From Acidimicrobiia bacterium (GTDB taxonomy: Bacteria > Actinomycetota > Acidimicrobiia > IMCC26256 > PALSA-555): a stretch of DNA of 31,490 nt. The notes below the pieces were generated by a model that was not told the DNA's origin, searched no databases, and saw only the letters and a program-made list of their open reading frames with translations. Each line of letters opens with the position of its first letter. Within the stretch, counting starts at the first letter, position 1. Below are positions 1 to 7,729 of this stretch, piece by piece. The stretch is taken from contig JALHSW010000012.1 in NCBI GenBank assembly GCA_022865365.1, positions 1-31,490 of the forward strand. Reading direction: 5' to 3'. A program made the translations under genes and the position numbers.

Positions 1-772
1 GCCCATCGGCTCGTTCCTGTTCCTGGGTCCGACGGGTGTCGGGAAGACCGAGTTGGCGCGCACGCTCGCCGACTTCCTCTTCGACGACGCCAAGGCGATG
101 GTCCGCATCGACATGAGCGAGTACATGGAGAAGCACTCGGTCTCGCGGCTCGTCGGCGCTCCCCCGGGATACGTCGGATACGACGAAGGCGGCCAGCTCA
201 CCGAGGCGGTGCGCCGCCGGCCGTACTCGGTCGTCCTGCTCGACGAGGTCGAGAAGGCCCACCCCGACGTGTTCAACGTACTGCTCCAGCTGCTCGACGA
301 CGGCCGGCTCACCGACGGGCAGGGACGCACCGTCGACTTCACCAACACCGTGCTCATCATGACGAGCAACCTCGGGGCCGGTGCGGAAGAAGCCGTCGTG
401 ATGACTGCGGTGCACAACCACTTCAAGCCCGAGTTCCTCAACCGCATCGACGAGATCGTGTTCTTCCACCGTCTCGACGAGGGCCACATCGAGCGCATCG
501 TCGAGATCCAGGTCGAGCACCTGCGGTCCCGGATGATGGAGCGGAACCTCGCGCTCGAGCTCACCGATGCGGCGCTCGCGCACGTCGCGACGGTCGGCTA
601 CGACCCCGACTTCGGTGCCCGCCCGCTCAAGCGGGTGCTCCAGAAGGAGGTCGCGGACCCGATCGCGCTCGCGCTGCTGAAGGGCGACTTCCAGGAGGGC
701 GACACCGTGCTGGTCGACGCAACGGCCGACGGCACCCTCACCTTCAACCGGAACGAACCGGTCGCCGTCTAG
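1..772 (+). CDS. clpB: ATP-dependent disaggregase ClpB, C-terminal part (5' end outside window)
   Basis: ClpB is a hexameric AAA+ chaperone that threads aggregated proteins through its pore, working with DnaK in the cytoplasm. The open frame enters from the left edge (codons from base 2), so only the second ATPase domain and C-terminal domain are present, about 256 residues. Visible are Walker A GPTGVGKTE, the pore-loop region GAPPGYVGYDEGGQL, Walker B VVLLDEVEKAHPDVFN, sensor-1 TSNLG, arginine-finger region PEFLNRIDEI, and sensor-2 GARPLKR. The sequence IDMSEYMEKHSVSRL after Walker A is typical of ClpB rather than ClpC. The stretch between TSNLG and the arginine finger is about a dozen residues shorter than I recall for E. 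coli ClpB. It ends at TAG 770-772. The downstream purine genes are functionally unrelated. Confidence 0.93.
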   Translation, partial: PIGSFLFLGPTGVGKTELARTLADFLFDDAKAMVRIDMSEYMEKHSVSRLVGAPPGYVGYDEGGQLTEAVRRRPYSVVLLDEVEKAHPDVFNVLLQLLDDGRLTDGQGRTVDFTNTVLIMTSNLGAGAEEAVVMTAVHNHFKPEFLNRIDEIVFFHRLDEGHIERIVEIQVEHLRSRMMERNLALELTDAALAHVATVGYDPDFGARPLKRVLQKEVADPIALALLKGDFQEGDTVLVDATADGTLTFNRNEPVAV

Positions 773-797
773 GACTCGACGCGCTCGGTGCGCGTGC

Positions 798-938
798 CTA
801 CGCGAGCACGTCCTTGTGGCGGAACCACCACCACGCGTTCCCGCAGAAGACGAGGATGAACGGGATCGGGAGCAGCAGGCCCGAGTACCGCTTCGTGAGG
901 TGTCGGACCTCGATGACGGAGGTCAGGTCGCTTGCGCC
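798..938 (-). other. Short minus-strand open frame with one hydrophobic segment; possible gene remnant
   Basis: Read on the minus strand, an open frame of about 46 codons lies between a TAG (939-941) and a TAG (798-800). Its first half reads SVIEVRHLTKRYSG, which resembles the first beta strand of ABC-transporter ATPases (IEVxxLTKRYG). The second half, LLLPIPFILVFCGNAWWWF followed by RHKDVLA, looks like a membrane segment with a charged tail. No ATG, GTG or TTG starts it; only a CTG at 924-926 is available, with TAGGGC nine bases upstream. It may be a decayed remnant of a transporter gene, a small unannotated membrane protein, or chance. It occupies most of the gap between clpB and purA. Confidence 0.25.
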
Positions 939-1047
939 CTATCGACCGACGTACCCCGCCCTTCGGGCAGGGACCCGACTACCCTGCCTCCACCGTGACT
1001 GCTCTCGCGGCCTTCGTTGGCCGCACTCGCGCCGCTCCGGGGGACCC

Positions 1048-2340
1048 GTGCCCGGCACGGTGATCGTGGGCACCCAGTGGGGTGACGAGGGCAAGGGTCG
1101 GTTCACCGACTACCTCGCCAAGGAGAGCGCGCTCTGCGTGCGCTACCAGGGTGGTCATAACGCGGGCCACACCCTGGTCGTCGACGGCGAGGTCTTCGCG
1201 CTGCAACTGGTGCCGAGCGGCGTGCTGTACCCGCACGTCACGCCGGTGATCGGCAACGGCGTCGTGATCGATCCCGCCGTACTCCTGGCCGAGATCGACA
1301 TGCTCGAGGCCAAGCACATCGACACTTCGAACCTGCAGATCTCGGGCAACGCGCACCTGATCATGCCGTATCACCAGGAGCTCGACCGGGTGACCGAGCG
1401 CTTCCTCGGGAAGAACAAGCTCGGCACCACCAAGCGCGGGATCGGCCCCGCGTACGCCGACAAGGCTTTGCGTGTCGGGATCCGCGTCCAGGACCTGCTC
1501 GACCCCAAGATCTTCCGGGAGAAGCTCGACCTCGCGTTGCGCGAGAAGAACGGTGTGCTCGCGAAGGTCTATAACCGCCTCCCACTCGACGCCGACGAGA
1601 TCTGCGACACCTACCTCGCGATGGTGCCGCGCCTCGAGCCGCTCATCGCCGACACGGTGCACCTGGTGCACGACGCGCTCGACGCGGGCCAGCACGTGCT
1701 CTTCGAGGGCGCCCAGGCGACGTATCTCGATCTCGATCACGGGACGTACCCGTTCGTCACGTCGTCGAACCCGGTTGCGGGGGGCGTTGGTACCGGTGCC
1801 GGGGTCGGCCCGCTCGCCATCGACCGCGTGATCGGGGTGGCCAAGGCCTACGTCACGCGCGTCGGGAGTGGACCGTTCCCCACCGAGCTGTTCGACGGTG
1901 ACGACGTGGGTGAGCTGCTCGTCGAGCGCGGCGCTGAGTTCGGGACGAACACGGGGCGGAGGCGTCGTCCAGGTTGGCTCGACGCCGTGATGCTGCGACA
2001 CGCGGTCCGGCTCAACACGTGTACCGAGATCGCGATGACCAAGCTCGACGTGCTCGCCGCGCTTCCGGAGATCAAGGTGTGCGTCGCGTACCTGGGGGAA
2101 GACGGCACCCGATACGAGCACGTCCCCTACCACCAGTCGGTCCTGCACAAGGTGAAGCCTGTCTACGAGACACTGCCCGGCTGGAAGTGCGAGATCGACC
2201 GGGTGGAGCGCTTCGACGACCTGCCCGCCGAGGCGCGGGACTTCGTGCGGTTCGTCCAGGAGCTCGCGGGCGTGCCGATCACCTTCATCGGGGTCGGACC
2301 CGGGCGCGAGCAGACGGTCGTCCTCCCCCGCGCGGCATGA
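1048..2340 (+). CDS. purA: Adenylosuccinate synthetase
   Basis: PurA joins IMP and aspartate with GTP to form adenylosuccinate, the first committed step from IMP to AMP (cytoplasm). The frame is open further upstream, but homology starts at PGTVIVGTQWGDEGKGR. GTG 1048, preceded by a GGGGGA ribosome site, is therefore chosen, giving 430 residues, the normal family length. Diagnostic motifs are the GTP loop GDEGKGR (residues 12-18; the family usually ends in K), GGHNAGHT, GTTKRGIGPAY, FEGAQATYLDLDHGTYPFVTSSN and the late MTKLDVL segment. The IMP/aspartate loop reads GTNTGRRRRPGWLDAV, a variant of the usual TTGRPRRCGW. purD follows after a 54-base gap, so the two may be co-transcribed. Confidence 0.95.
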   Translation: MPGTVIVGTQWGDEGKGRFTDYLAKESALCVRYQGGHNAGHTLVVDGEVFALQLVPSGVLYPHVTPVIGNGVVIDPAVLLAEIDMLEAKHIDTSNLQISGNAHLIMPYHQELDRVTERFLGKNKLGTTKRGIGPAYADKALRVGIRVQDLLDPKIFREKLDLALREKNGVLAKVYNRLPLDADEICDTYLAMVPRLEPLIADTVHLVHDALDAGQHVLFEGAQATYLDLDHGTYPFVTSSNPVAGGVGTGAGVGPLAIDRVIGVAKAYVTRVGSGPFPTELFDGDDVGELLVERGAEFGTNTGRRRRPGWLDAVMLRHAVRLNTCTEIAMTKLDVLAALPEIKVCVAYLGEDGTRYEHVPYHQSVLHKVKPVYETLPGWKCEIDRVERFDDLPAEARDFVRFVQELAGVPITFIGVGPGREQTVVLPRAA

Positions 2341-2354
2341 CTGTCCCGCAGGGA

Positions 2355-2378
2355 GCGAGCCAGGCGTGACCGGCTCGC
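2355..2378 (+). other. Hairpin in the purA-purD gap
   Basis: Inverted repeat GCGAGCC (2355-2361) and GGCTCGC (2372-2378) with a 10-base loop, followed by GCGAGC-type repeats that run into the purD ribosome-binding region. There is no T-tract, so it is not a classical terminator; it may be a processing or attenuating hairpin, or a by-product of the repeat-rich sequence. Confidence 0.35.
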
Positions 2379-2394
2379 AGCGAGCGAGCGAGAG

Positions 2395-3678
2395 ATGAAG
2401 GCGCTGGTCATCGGCGGGGGCGGTCGTGAGCACGCGCTCGTCTGGGGCCTGGCGCGGAGCGCATCGGTGACCGAGGTGTTCGCCGCTCCCGGGAACCCGG
2501 GGATCGAGTCGCTCGCGCGTTGTGTCCCGGTCGACGTCAAGGATCCGGACGCGATCGCCGGCGTCGCCGATGCCGTTGATGCCGACCTCGTCGTCGTGGG
2601 ACCGGAGGAGCCGCTGGTACGGGGTGCCGTCGACGCGGTCACCGCTCGCGGTCGTCTCGCCTTCGGCCCGAGCGCATCCGGTGCTCAGCTGGAGGGTTCG
2701 AAGCGTTGGATGAAGGAGCTGCTTGCCGGCGCGGGGGTCCCCACCGCGGCCCACGCCAGCTTCGGTGTCGGTAACGAGGACGCCGCCCTCGCGTTCCTCG
2801 AGACGCTCGACCGGCTCTACGTGATCAAGACCGACGGGCTCGCCGCAGGCAAGGGCGTCGTCGTGACCGAGTCGATCGACGAAGCGGCCGACGCGGTGCG
2901 CGCGTACCTCTCGGGCGAGGCGTTCGGCGATGCGGGTCGCACCGTCGTGATCGAGGAGGGGTTGCGCGGCCCGGAGCTCTCGCTTCTGGTCGTGTGCAAC
3001 GGCGACGCGGACGCGGCGGTGCCCCTTGCTCCCGCCCAGGACTTCAAGCGCATCGGCGACGGTGACACCGGTCCGAACACGGGAGGGATGGGTGCGTACT
3101 CTCCGGTCCCCGCCGCCGGTCCCCATCTGATCGAGCAAGTGATGGCGACGTCCGTCTTGCCGACGCTGCACGCGCTCGAGCGCGAAGGAGTCTCGTACCG
3201 CGGAGTGCTCTACGCGGGGCTCATGCTCACCCCTGACGGCCCGAAGGTGATCGAGTACAACGTGCGCTTCGGCGATCCCGAGTGTGAGGTCATCATCCCT
3301 CGGCTCTCGAACGACCTCGGAGAGCTGTGCCGCGCTTCGGCGTCCGGTGACCCGCTCCCCGCCATCGGATTCTCCGATGAGGCACGGGTCACCGTCGTGT
3401 TGGCGAGCGAGCACTACCCGGCGACCCCGCGCACCGGTGACGTGATCTCGGGGCTCGACGCGGCAGAGCGGCGCGATGACGTGCTGGTGTTCCACGCGGG
3501 GACGGCACGTGCGCCCGACGGATCGATCGTCACCGCCGGTGGCCGAGTGCTCGCCGTGACCGGTACCGGTGCCACGATCGACCACGCCCGCGCCGCGGCG
3601 TACGACGCGGCGGCCGGCATCAGCTGGCCGGGGATGCAGTACCGGAGCGACATCGCCCGGGACGCGGCCGCGGGCTGA
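2395..3678 (+). CDS. purD: Phosphoribosylamine-glycine ligase (GAR synthetase)
   Basis: PurD is an ATP-grasp enzyme that joins phosphoribosylamine and glycine with ATP, step two of de novo purine synthesis. The 427-residue protein has the usual length. Visible are the N-terminal nucleotide-binding start MKALVIGGGGREHAL, VVGPEEPLVRG, the ATP-grasp segment YVIKTDGLAAGKGVVV, EEGLRGPELSLL, the substrate segment AQDFKRIGDGDTGPNTGGMGAY and the metal-binding segment IEYNVRFGDPECEV. The ATG at 2395 follows GAGAG and fits the family start exactly. It lies between purA and purB on the same strand, with a small minus-strand zinc-protein gene immediately after its stop. Confidence 0.96.
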   Translation: MKALVIGGGGREHALVWGLARSASVTEVFAAPGNPGIESLARCVPVDVKDPDAIAGVADAVDADLVVVGPEEPLVRGAVDAVTARGRLAFGPSASGAQLEGSKRWMKELLAGAGVPTAAHASFGVGNEDAALAFLETLDRLYVIKTDGLAAGKGVVVTESIDEAADAVRAYLSGEAFGDAGRTVVIEEGLRGPELSLLVVCNGDADAAVPLAPAQDFKRIGDGDTGPNTGGMGAYSPVPAAGPHLIEQVMATSVLPTLHALEREGVSYRGVLYAGLMLTPDGPKVIEYNVRFGDPECEVIIPRLSNDLGELCRASASGDPLPAIGFSDEARVTVVLASEHYPATPRTGDVISGLDAAERRDDVLVFHAGTARAPDGSIVTAGGRVLAVTGTGATIDHARAAAYDAAAGISWPGMQYRSDIARDAAAG

Positions 3679-3690
3679 GAAGTCCGCTCG

Positions 3691-3939
3691 CTACCAGCGG
3701 CTGTTCGGGTGGTTCATCGTGCGGTTCATCCCCACGATCCCTTGCCGGCGGAGGCCCGGCGCGCGGACGCCGGCGGCGACGAGTGCGCAGCCGACACACC
3801 GCGTGGGCATGCGCTTACGGAGGGGCGGCACGAGGCACTCGCCGCAGAACAGCTCGTGGCAGTCGTCGCAACTGCCGACGGCGCGTTCGGTGAAGTGCTT
3901 GGCGCAGACGCCCACGAAGGCATCCGGCTCGGCGGCCAC
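3691..3939 (-). CDS. Small B-box-like zinc-binding protein
   Basis: An 82-residue protein with eight probable zinc ligands in B-box order: C12-x2-H15, C24-x2-C27, C32-x2-C35 and C48-x2-C51, spaced as in bacterial B-box/zinc-ribbon proteins. The tail is basic and has no clear membrane segment, although many bacterial B-box proteins carry one. An upstream ATG at 4065 would add 42 residues and run into the purB start region. I prefer GTG 3939 because GAGGAGG lies ten bases before it. It is transcribed against purD and purB, ending 12 bases from the purD stop. Function unknown; protein binding or a structural zinc site is likely, catalysis is not indicated. Confidence 0.7.
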   Translation of the reverse strand: MAAEPDAFVGVCAKHFTERAVGSCDDCHELFCGECLVPPLRKRMPTRCVGCALVAAGVRAPGLRRQGIVGMNRTMNHPNSRW

Positions 3940-4018
3940 AGTCTCAGCCCCTCCTCGTGAAAGACGACTCGACGGTCTCCCGGCGAGCATCGGCTCTACC
4001 GCCGGCGCTCGACGCCCG

Positions 4019-4024
4019 TAGAGT
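4019..4024 (+). promoter_or_regulatory. -10-like element before purB
   Basis: TAGAGT, about 22 bases before the purB TTG, matches the TAnnnT pattern seen before other genes here. Transcription would begin near 4031, leaving a very short leader that contains the GGAGG ribosome site. No convincing -35 box is visible. Confidence 0.35.
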
Positions 4025-4046
4025 GTCGGCAGGGAGGGAACCGCGC

Positions 4047-5354
4047 TTGATCCCCCGATATGCACTGTCGCCCATGGCGGAGTTGTTCGCCGACGAGGCT
4101 CGGTACGGCACCTGGCTCGAGGTCGAGATCCTCGCCGTCGAGGCCCAGGCGAAGCTCGGCGTGGTCCCGCCGGCCGCCGCCGTCGCGATCCGCGAGCGGG
4201 CCGCCTTCGATGTCGCCGAGATCGAGGAGCGGGAGCGTGTCACCGAGCACGACGTGGCCGCATTCGTCGACGTGGTGCAAGAGCGCGTTGGTACCCCGCA
4301 CGGCGCCTGGGTGCACCACGGGCTCACCTCGAGCGACGTCGTCGACACGGCGCTCTCGGTCACGCTCGTGCGGGCCTGTGACCTCCTCCTTCCCGCGGTC
4401 GACGCGCTTGGCGCGTCGATCTCAGCGCGCGCACACGAGTTCCGCTCGACGCCGATGGTCGGGCGTACCCACGGCATCCACGCGGAGCCCACGACCTTCG
4501 GGGCGAAGCTCGCACTCTGGGCGCTGGCCGTGCGGCGCGACCGCGTCCGCCTCGAACGTGCGCGCGAAGCGATCGCCGTCGGAAAGCTCTCGGGCGCGGT
4601 CGGTACCTACTCGAACGTCGATCCTGCGGTCGAGGCGTTCGTGTGCGACCAACTCGGCCTGAGTCCCGTTCCGGCCACCCAGGTGCTCGCTCGCGACCGT
4701 CACGCCGAGTTGCTCTACGCGTGCGCGTCCCTGGGCGCCACCGTCGAGTCGTGCGCCCTCGAGATCCGCCACCTCCAGCGCACCGAGGTTCGCGAAGCCG
4801 AGGAGCCGTTCCGTGCCGGCGCACAGAAGGGCTCGAGTGCGATGCCCCACAAGCGGAATCCGGTGAAGTGCGAGCAGCTCTGCGGGCTTGCCCGCGTCCT
4901 TCGAGCCAATCTGGCCGCCGGGCTCGAGAACGTCGCTCTGTGGCACGAGCGCGACATCTCGCACTCGTCGGTCGAACGCATCGTCCTGCCCGACTCGTTG
5001 CTGCTCGCCTACTACATGGCGGTCAAGTTCAGGGCGGTGGTCGAGGGGATGGTCGCCTATCCCGAACGCATGCGCGAGAACCTCGACGCGTCGCACGGGC
5101 TCGTGTTCAGTCAACCTGTCCTGCTCGCCCTGGTCGAAGCGGGTCTCACGCGCGACGACGCGTATCGCCTCGTGCAGCGCAATGCTATGCAGACCTGGGA
5201 GGAGCGTCGTGCGTTTCTCGACGTGCTCCGATCCGATCCTGAGGTCGTCGGCGTCCTCGGCGACGACGCCCTCGTCGCGTGTTTCGATCTGGATCGTGCA
5301 CTCCTGAACGCCGGCCGCGCGATCGACCTGCTCGACGACCCTGTGGTCACGTGA
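4047..5354 (+). CDS. purB: Adenylosuccinate lyase
   Basis: PurB releases fumarate twice in purine synthesis: from SAICAR to give AICAR, and from adenylosuccinate to give AMP. The 435-residue protein belongs to the fumarase/aspartase superfamily. Motifs include HGLTSSDVVDTA, GRTHGIHAEPTTFG with a catalytic histidine, the signature loop GSSAMPHKRNP starting near residue 262 with the catalytic serine, and ERDISHSSVERIVLPD. The frame is open upstream, but family homology begins at IPRYALSPMAELF, so TTG 4047 is chosen, nine bases after GGAGG (4033-4037). Its TGA overlaps the purC GTG (GTGA, 5351-5354), indicating translational coupling. Confidence 0.95.
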   Translation: MIPRYALSPMAELFADEARYGTWLEVEILAVEAQAKLGVVPPAAAVAIRERAAFDVAEIEERERVTEHDVAAFVDVVQERVGTPHGAWVHHGLTSSDVVDTALSVTLVRACDLLLPAVDALGASISARAHEFRSTPMVGRTHGIHAEPTTFGAKLALWALAVRRDRVRLERAREAIAVGKLSGAVGTYSNVDPAVEAFVCDQLGLSPVPATQVLARDRHAELLYACASLGATVESCALEIRHLQRTEVREAEEPFRAGAQKGSSAMPHKRNPVKCEQLCGLARVLRANLAAGLENVALWHERDISHSSVERIVLPDSLLLAYYMAVKFRAVVEGMVAYPERMRENLDASHGLVFSQPVLLALVEAGLTRDDAYRLVQRNAMQTWEERRAFLDVLRSDPEVVGVLGDDALVACFDLDRALLNAGRAIDLLDDPVVT

Positions 5355-6235
5355 CGCGCATCGGCCTCCCGCACCACTCGACGGGGAAGGTGCGCGACCT
5401 CTACGAGGTGGACTACGACCGGATGCTCATCGTGGCATCCGACCGCATCTCGGTCTTCGATGTCGTGCTGGGCGACGAGATCCCCGACAAGGGGCGAGCG
5501 CTGACCGCGCTGTCGACGTTTTGGCTCGAACAGACCGGGGCGATCTGGCCGAACCATCTCGTGTCGTCGGACCCGACGGACTTCCCGGAGACTGCGGGCC
5601 CGGATGTGTCGGGTCGGGCGATGCTCGTCCGCGCGGCGCGTCCGATCCGACTCGAGTGCATCGCGCGCGGATACCTCTTCGGTTCCGCCTGGTCGGAGTA
5701 CGAGGCCGCCGGCACGGTCGGCGGGCGCCCGATGCCCGATGGACTGCGACAAGCCGAGATGCTGCCGGAGCCCGTCTTCACCACGACGACGAAGGCCGAA
5801 GCCGGGCACGACGAACCGTTGGCGGAGGGCGAGGCTGCGGCGTTGGTGGGCGCCGACGTCTACGACCAGGTGCGCGAAGCCACGCTCGCGATCTACCGGC
5901 ACGCCGCGGCGCACGCTTCGACGTGTGGCTTGATCCTGGCCGACACGAAGCTCGAGTTCGGCACGATCGACAACACGGTCCTGGTCATCGACGAGATGTG
6001 CACGTCGGACTCGTCGCGATACTGGCCGGCCGACGAGTACGCGGTCGGTGGCTCACCGCCGTCGTTCGACAAGCAGTTCGTCCGCGACCATTACCTGCGC
6101 ATCGGGTGGGACCAGACACCACCGGCGCCCCCGCTCCCGGAAGCGGTCATCGACGGGACGCGGGCTCGGTACGTCGAGGCCTACGAGATGCTCACGAACC
6201 GGAGCTTCGACGAGTGGTACGGGGTCGACGAGTGA
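5351..6235 (+). CDS. purC: SAICAR synthetase
   Basis: PurC condenses CAIR with aspartate using ATP to give SAICAR, the substrate of the PurB encoded just upstream. The 294-residue protein begins TRIGLPHHSTGKVRDLYEV, the ATP-binding start of the family, and has VASDRISVFDVVL, ECIARGYLFGSAWSEY, the signature LILADTKLEFG and EMCTSDSSRYW. The GTG at 5351 overlaps the purB stop by four bases, fixing the start. The longer C-terminal form matches the fungal/actinobacterial type rather than the short E. coli enzyme. purS begins 28 bases later behind its own -10-like element. Confidence 0.95.
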   Translation: MTRIGLPHHSTGKVRDLYEVDYDRMLIVASDRISVFDVVLGDEIPDKGRALTALSTFWLEQTGAIWPNHLVSSDPTDFPETAGPDVSGRAMLVRAARPIRLECIARGYLFGSAWSEYEAAGTVGGRPMPDGLRQAEMLPEPVFTTTTKAEAGHDEPLAEGEAAALVGADVYDQVREATLAIYRHAAAHASTCGLILADTKLEFGTIDNTVLVIDEMCTSDSSRYWPADEYAVGGSPPSFDKQFVRDHYLRIGWDQTPPAPPLPEAVIDGTRARYVEAYEMLTNRSFDEWYGVDE

Positions 6236-6250
6236 CGCACGGGACCTCGG

Positions 6251-6256
6251 TACGAT
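6251..6256 (+). promoter_or_regulatory. -10 element of a probable leaderless purS promoter
   Basis: TACGAT ends seven bases before the purS GTG, so transcription would begin at or next to the start codon. No good -35 box or ribosome site is present. This would let purS-purQ be transcribed separately from purB-purC. Confidence 0.5.
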
Positions 6257-6263
6257 CGAGGTC

Positions 6264-6527
6264 GTGAAGTTCGAGGCACGCGTCGAAGTCAGTCATCTGC
6301 CCGGCGTCCTCGATCCACAGGGTGCCACGGTGGAGCGCGCGCTCCCCGCCCTCGGGTACCGCAACGTCTCCGAGATCCGTATCGGGAAGGCGATCCGTCT
6401 TGTCGTGGAAGCGCCCGACGAGACCGCGGCGCACGCCCAGGTCGAAGAGATGTGCGAGCGTCTCCTCGCCAATCCCGTGATCGAGGCCTACGAGATCGAG
6501 ATCTGTCGGGAAGACCCCGGCTCGTGA
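6264..6527 (+). CDS. purS: FGAM synthase subunit PurS
   Basis: PurS is the small structural subunit that bridges PurL and PurQ in the three-part FGAM synthase of Gram-positive bacteria. The 87-residue protein starts KFEARVEVSHLPGVLDPQG and contains GATVERALPALGY and the IRIGKAIRL strand, all typical of the family; it has no catalytic motif of its own. GTG 6264 is chosen because homology starts there and a TACGAT element lies seven bases upstream. Its TGA overlaps the purQ GTG (6524-6527). The purS-purQ-purL order is the classical one, here interrupted by a minus-strand gene before purL. Confidence 0.93.
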   Translation: MKFEARVEVSHLPGVLDPQGATVERALPALGYRNVSEIRIGKAIRLVVEAPDETAAHAQVEEMCERLLANPVIEAYEIEICREDPGS

Positions 6528-7210
6528 GTGCTCGCGTCGCCGTCGTGTTGTTCCCGGGGTCGAACTGCGAGCTCGACGTGGCGCGGTCGATCGAGCACCT
6601 CGGCGGTACGGCCGAGATCGTCTTCCATGGCGAGACCGACCTGCGAGGCGCGGACGCCGTCGTGATCCCCGGCGGCTTCGCGCACGGCGACTACCTGCGA
6701 ACCGGCGCGATCGCCCGGTTCTCGCCGGTCATGGAAGCCGTGGCGGCCCATGCCCGAGCCGGCGGCCCCGTGGTCGGCATCTGCAACGGCTTTCAGATCC
6801 TGACCGAAGCGGGTCTCCTCCCGGGCGCATTGCAGAAGAACGCAGGCCTCAGGTTTCTCTGCGACGTGGTGGAGGTCCGAGTGGTGAGCACCCGCTCGGC
6901 GCTCACGTGCTCGGCGGAGCGCGGTGCGGTGCTGCGCATCCCGATCAACCACTTCGAGGGCAACTACACCTGTGACGCCGCGACGCTCGAGCGACTCCAG
7001 GCGCAAGACCGGGTGGTGATGCGCTACGTCGACAACCCCAACGGGTCGCTCGACGACATTGCAGGGATCTGCAACGAGGCGGGCAACGTGGTTGGGCTGA
7101 TGCCCCACCCGGAACGCGCGTCCGAGGCGATCCTGGGCTCCGTCGACGGTGTCGTGCTGCTCCGATCGCTGCTCGACGCCGCGACGAAGGGCGTCAGGCT
7201 CCCCGGTTGA
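6524..7210 (+). CDS. purQ: FGAM synthase glutaminase subunit PurQ
   Basis: PurQ hydrolyses glutamine and passes ammonia to PurL for making formylglycinamidine ribotide. It is a class-I glutamine amidotransferase of 228 residues. The catalytic triad is visible: C87 in GICNGFQ, and H195 and E197 in MPHPERA. Other family marks are VLFPGSNCELD at the N terminus, IPGGFAHGDYLR and PINHFEGNY. The start GTG overlaps the purS stop (GTGA). The last 17 bases overlap the end of the convergent minus-strand gene that ends at 7194. Confidence 0.95.
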   Translation: MSARVAVVLFPGSNCELDVARSIEHLGGTAEIVFHGETDLRGADAVVIPGGFAHGDYLRTGAIARFSPVMEAVAAHARAGGPVVGICNGFQILTEAGLLPGALQKNAGLRFLCDVVEVRVVSTRSALTCSAERGAVLRIPINHFEGNYTCDAATLERLQAQDRVVMRYVDNPNGSLDDIAGICNEAGNVVGLMPHPERASEAILGSVDGVVLLRSLLDAATKGVRLPG

Positions 7211-7598
7211 TCCCGGCCCGCTTCAGCACATCGGCCGGCACGCCGAGCTCGCGCCACGTCGCGTACGCGATGCCCTTGCTCTCGCCGTAGGCCTTTGCCG
7301 ACCGAGCGAAGCCGGCTTCGAGCGCCGAAAGGTCGACGGTCGGTGCCGACTTCGACTCGAGCTCGGCCTGGAGGTCGCGTCGTTCCTGGATGAGCTGCAG
7401 GCGCCGCAGGGACGATGCGTCGGGGAGCGCCTGCTCGATCGCCGCGAGCCGATGGCGGATGGTGTCCGGGGTGCGTTGGCGACCGCGCCGGGGTCGGTGC
7501 TGCTCGAGTGCGTCGAGGTAGGACTTCACGGCCCGGCCCTGGTCCCGGCCTGCCTTCATGGCTGCTTTGTGTTCGGCGGTCATCGTCTTGGGTGCCAT
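7194..7598 (-). CDS. Conserved actinobacterial basic protein of unknown function
   Basis: A 134-residue basic protein of a type I recall as widespread but uncharacterised in actinobacteria. Residues 1-34 are helical and basic. RPRRGRQR at 35-42 resembles an AT-hook or nuclear-type basic patch. Residues 46-87 look like a coiled coil (ERRDLQAELE). The C-terminal part GIAYATWRELGVPADVLKRAGI (109-130) loosely recalls the C-terminal DNA-binding helix pair of Lsr2. A nucleoid-associated or DNA-binding role is therefore possible but is inference. ATG 7598 is preceded by GAGGTGAGG. Its upstream region carries a 17-bp tandem repeat. It converges on purQ with a 17-base overlap. Confidence 0.75.
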   Translation of the reverse strand: MAPKTMTAEHKAAMKAGRDQGRAVKSYLDALEQHRPRRGRQRTPDTIRHRLAAIEQALPDASSLRRLQLIQERRDLQAELESKSAPTVDLSALEAGFARSAKAYGESKGIAYATWRELGVPADVLKRAGINRGA

Positions 7599-7618
7599 GG
7601 AGACCTCACCTCTGTGGA

Positions 7619-7652
7619 GAAATGCCTGATATTGGGAAATGCCTGATTATGG
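7619..7652. repeat. Two tandem 17-bp repeats between the 134-aa gene and purL
   Basis: GAAATGCCTGATATTGG (7619-7635) is followed directly by GAAATGCCTGATTATGG (7636-7652); the copies differ at two positions, and GGAAATAG continues the pattern. The tract is unusually AT-rich for this DNA. It lies about 21 bases before the minus-strand gene start and about 65 bases before the purL promoter, so it could be an operator for either. Confidence 0.75.
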
Positions 7653-7695
7653 GGAAATAGCGGACGAACCATTTCAGGATATCGAACCCGATCCA

Positions 7696-7723
7696 TTGGT
7701 CGAAATCAACCCGTCGATAGGCT
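7696..7723 (+). promoter_or_regulatory. purL promoter
   Basis: TTGGTC (7696-7701), a 16-base spacer and TAGGCT (7718-7723) fit a housekeeping promoter. The GTG of purL begins only six bases after the -10 box, and there is no ribosome site, so the transcript is predicted to be leaderless. Confidence 0.6.
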
Positions 7724-7729
7724 CGCCGT

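Noticed and set aside
995..1063. Short reading frame from GTG 995 overlapping the purA start, behind TACCCT
   Set aside because: 23 codons, no ribosome site, no conserved features; could be a leader peptide but chance cannot be excluded.
979..3585. 868-codon open frame on the minus strand across purA and purD
   Set aside because: Composition is Arg/His/Asp-rich shadow sequence opposite two clear enzyme genes; no domain is visible. High GC leaves antisense frames open.
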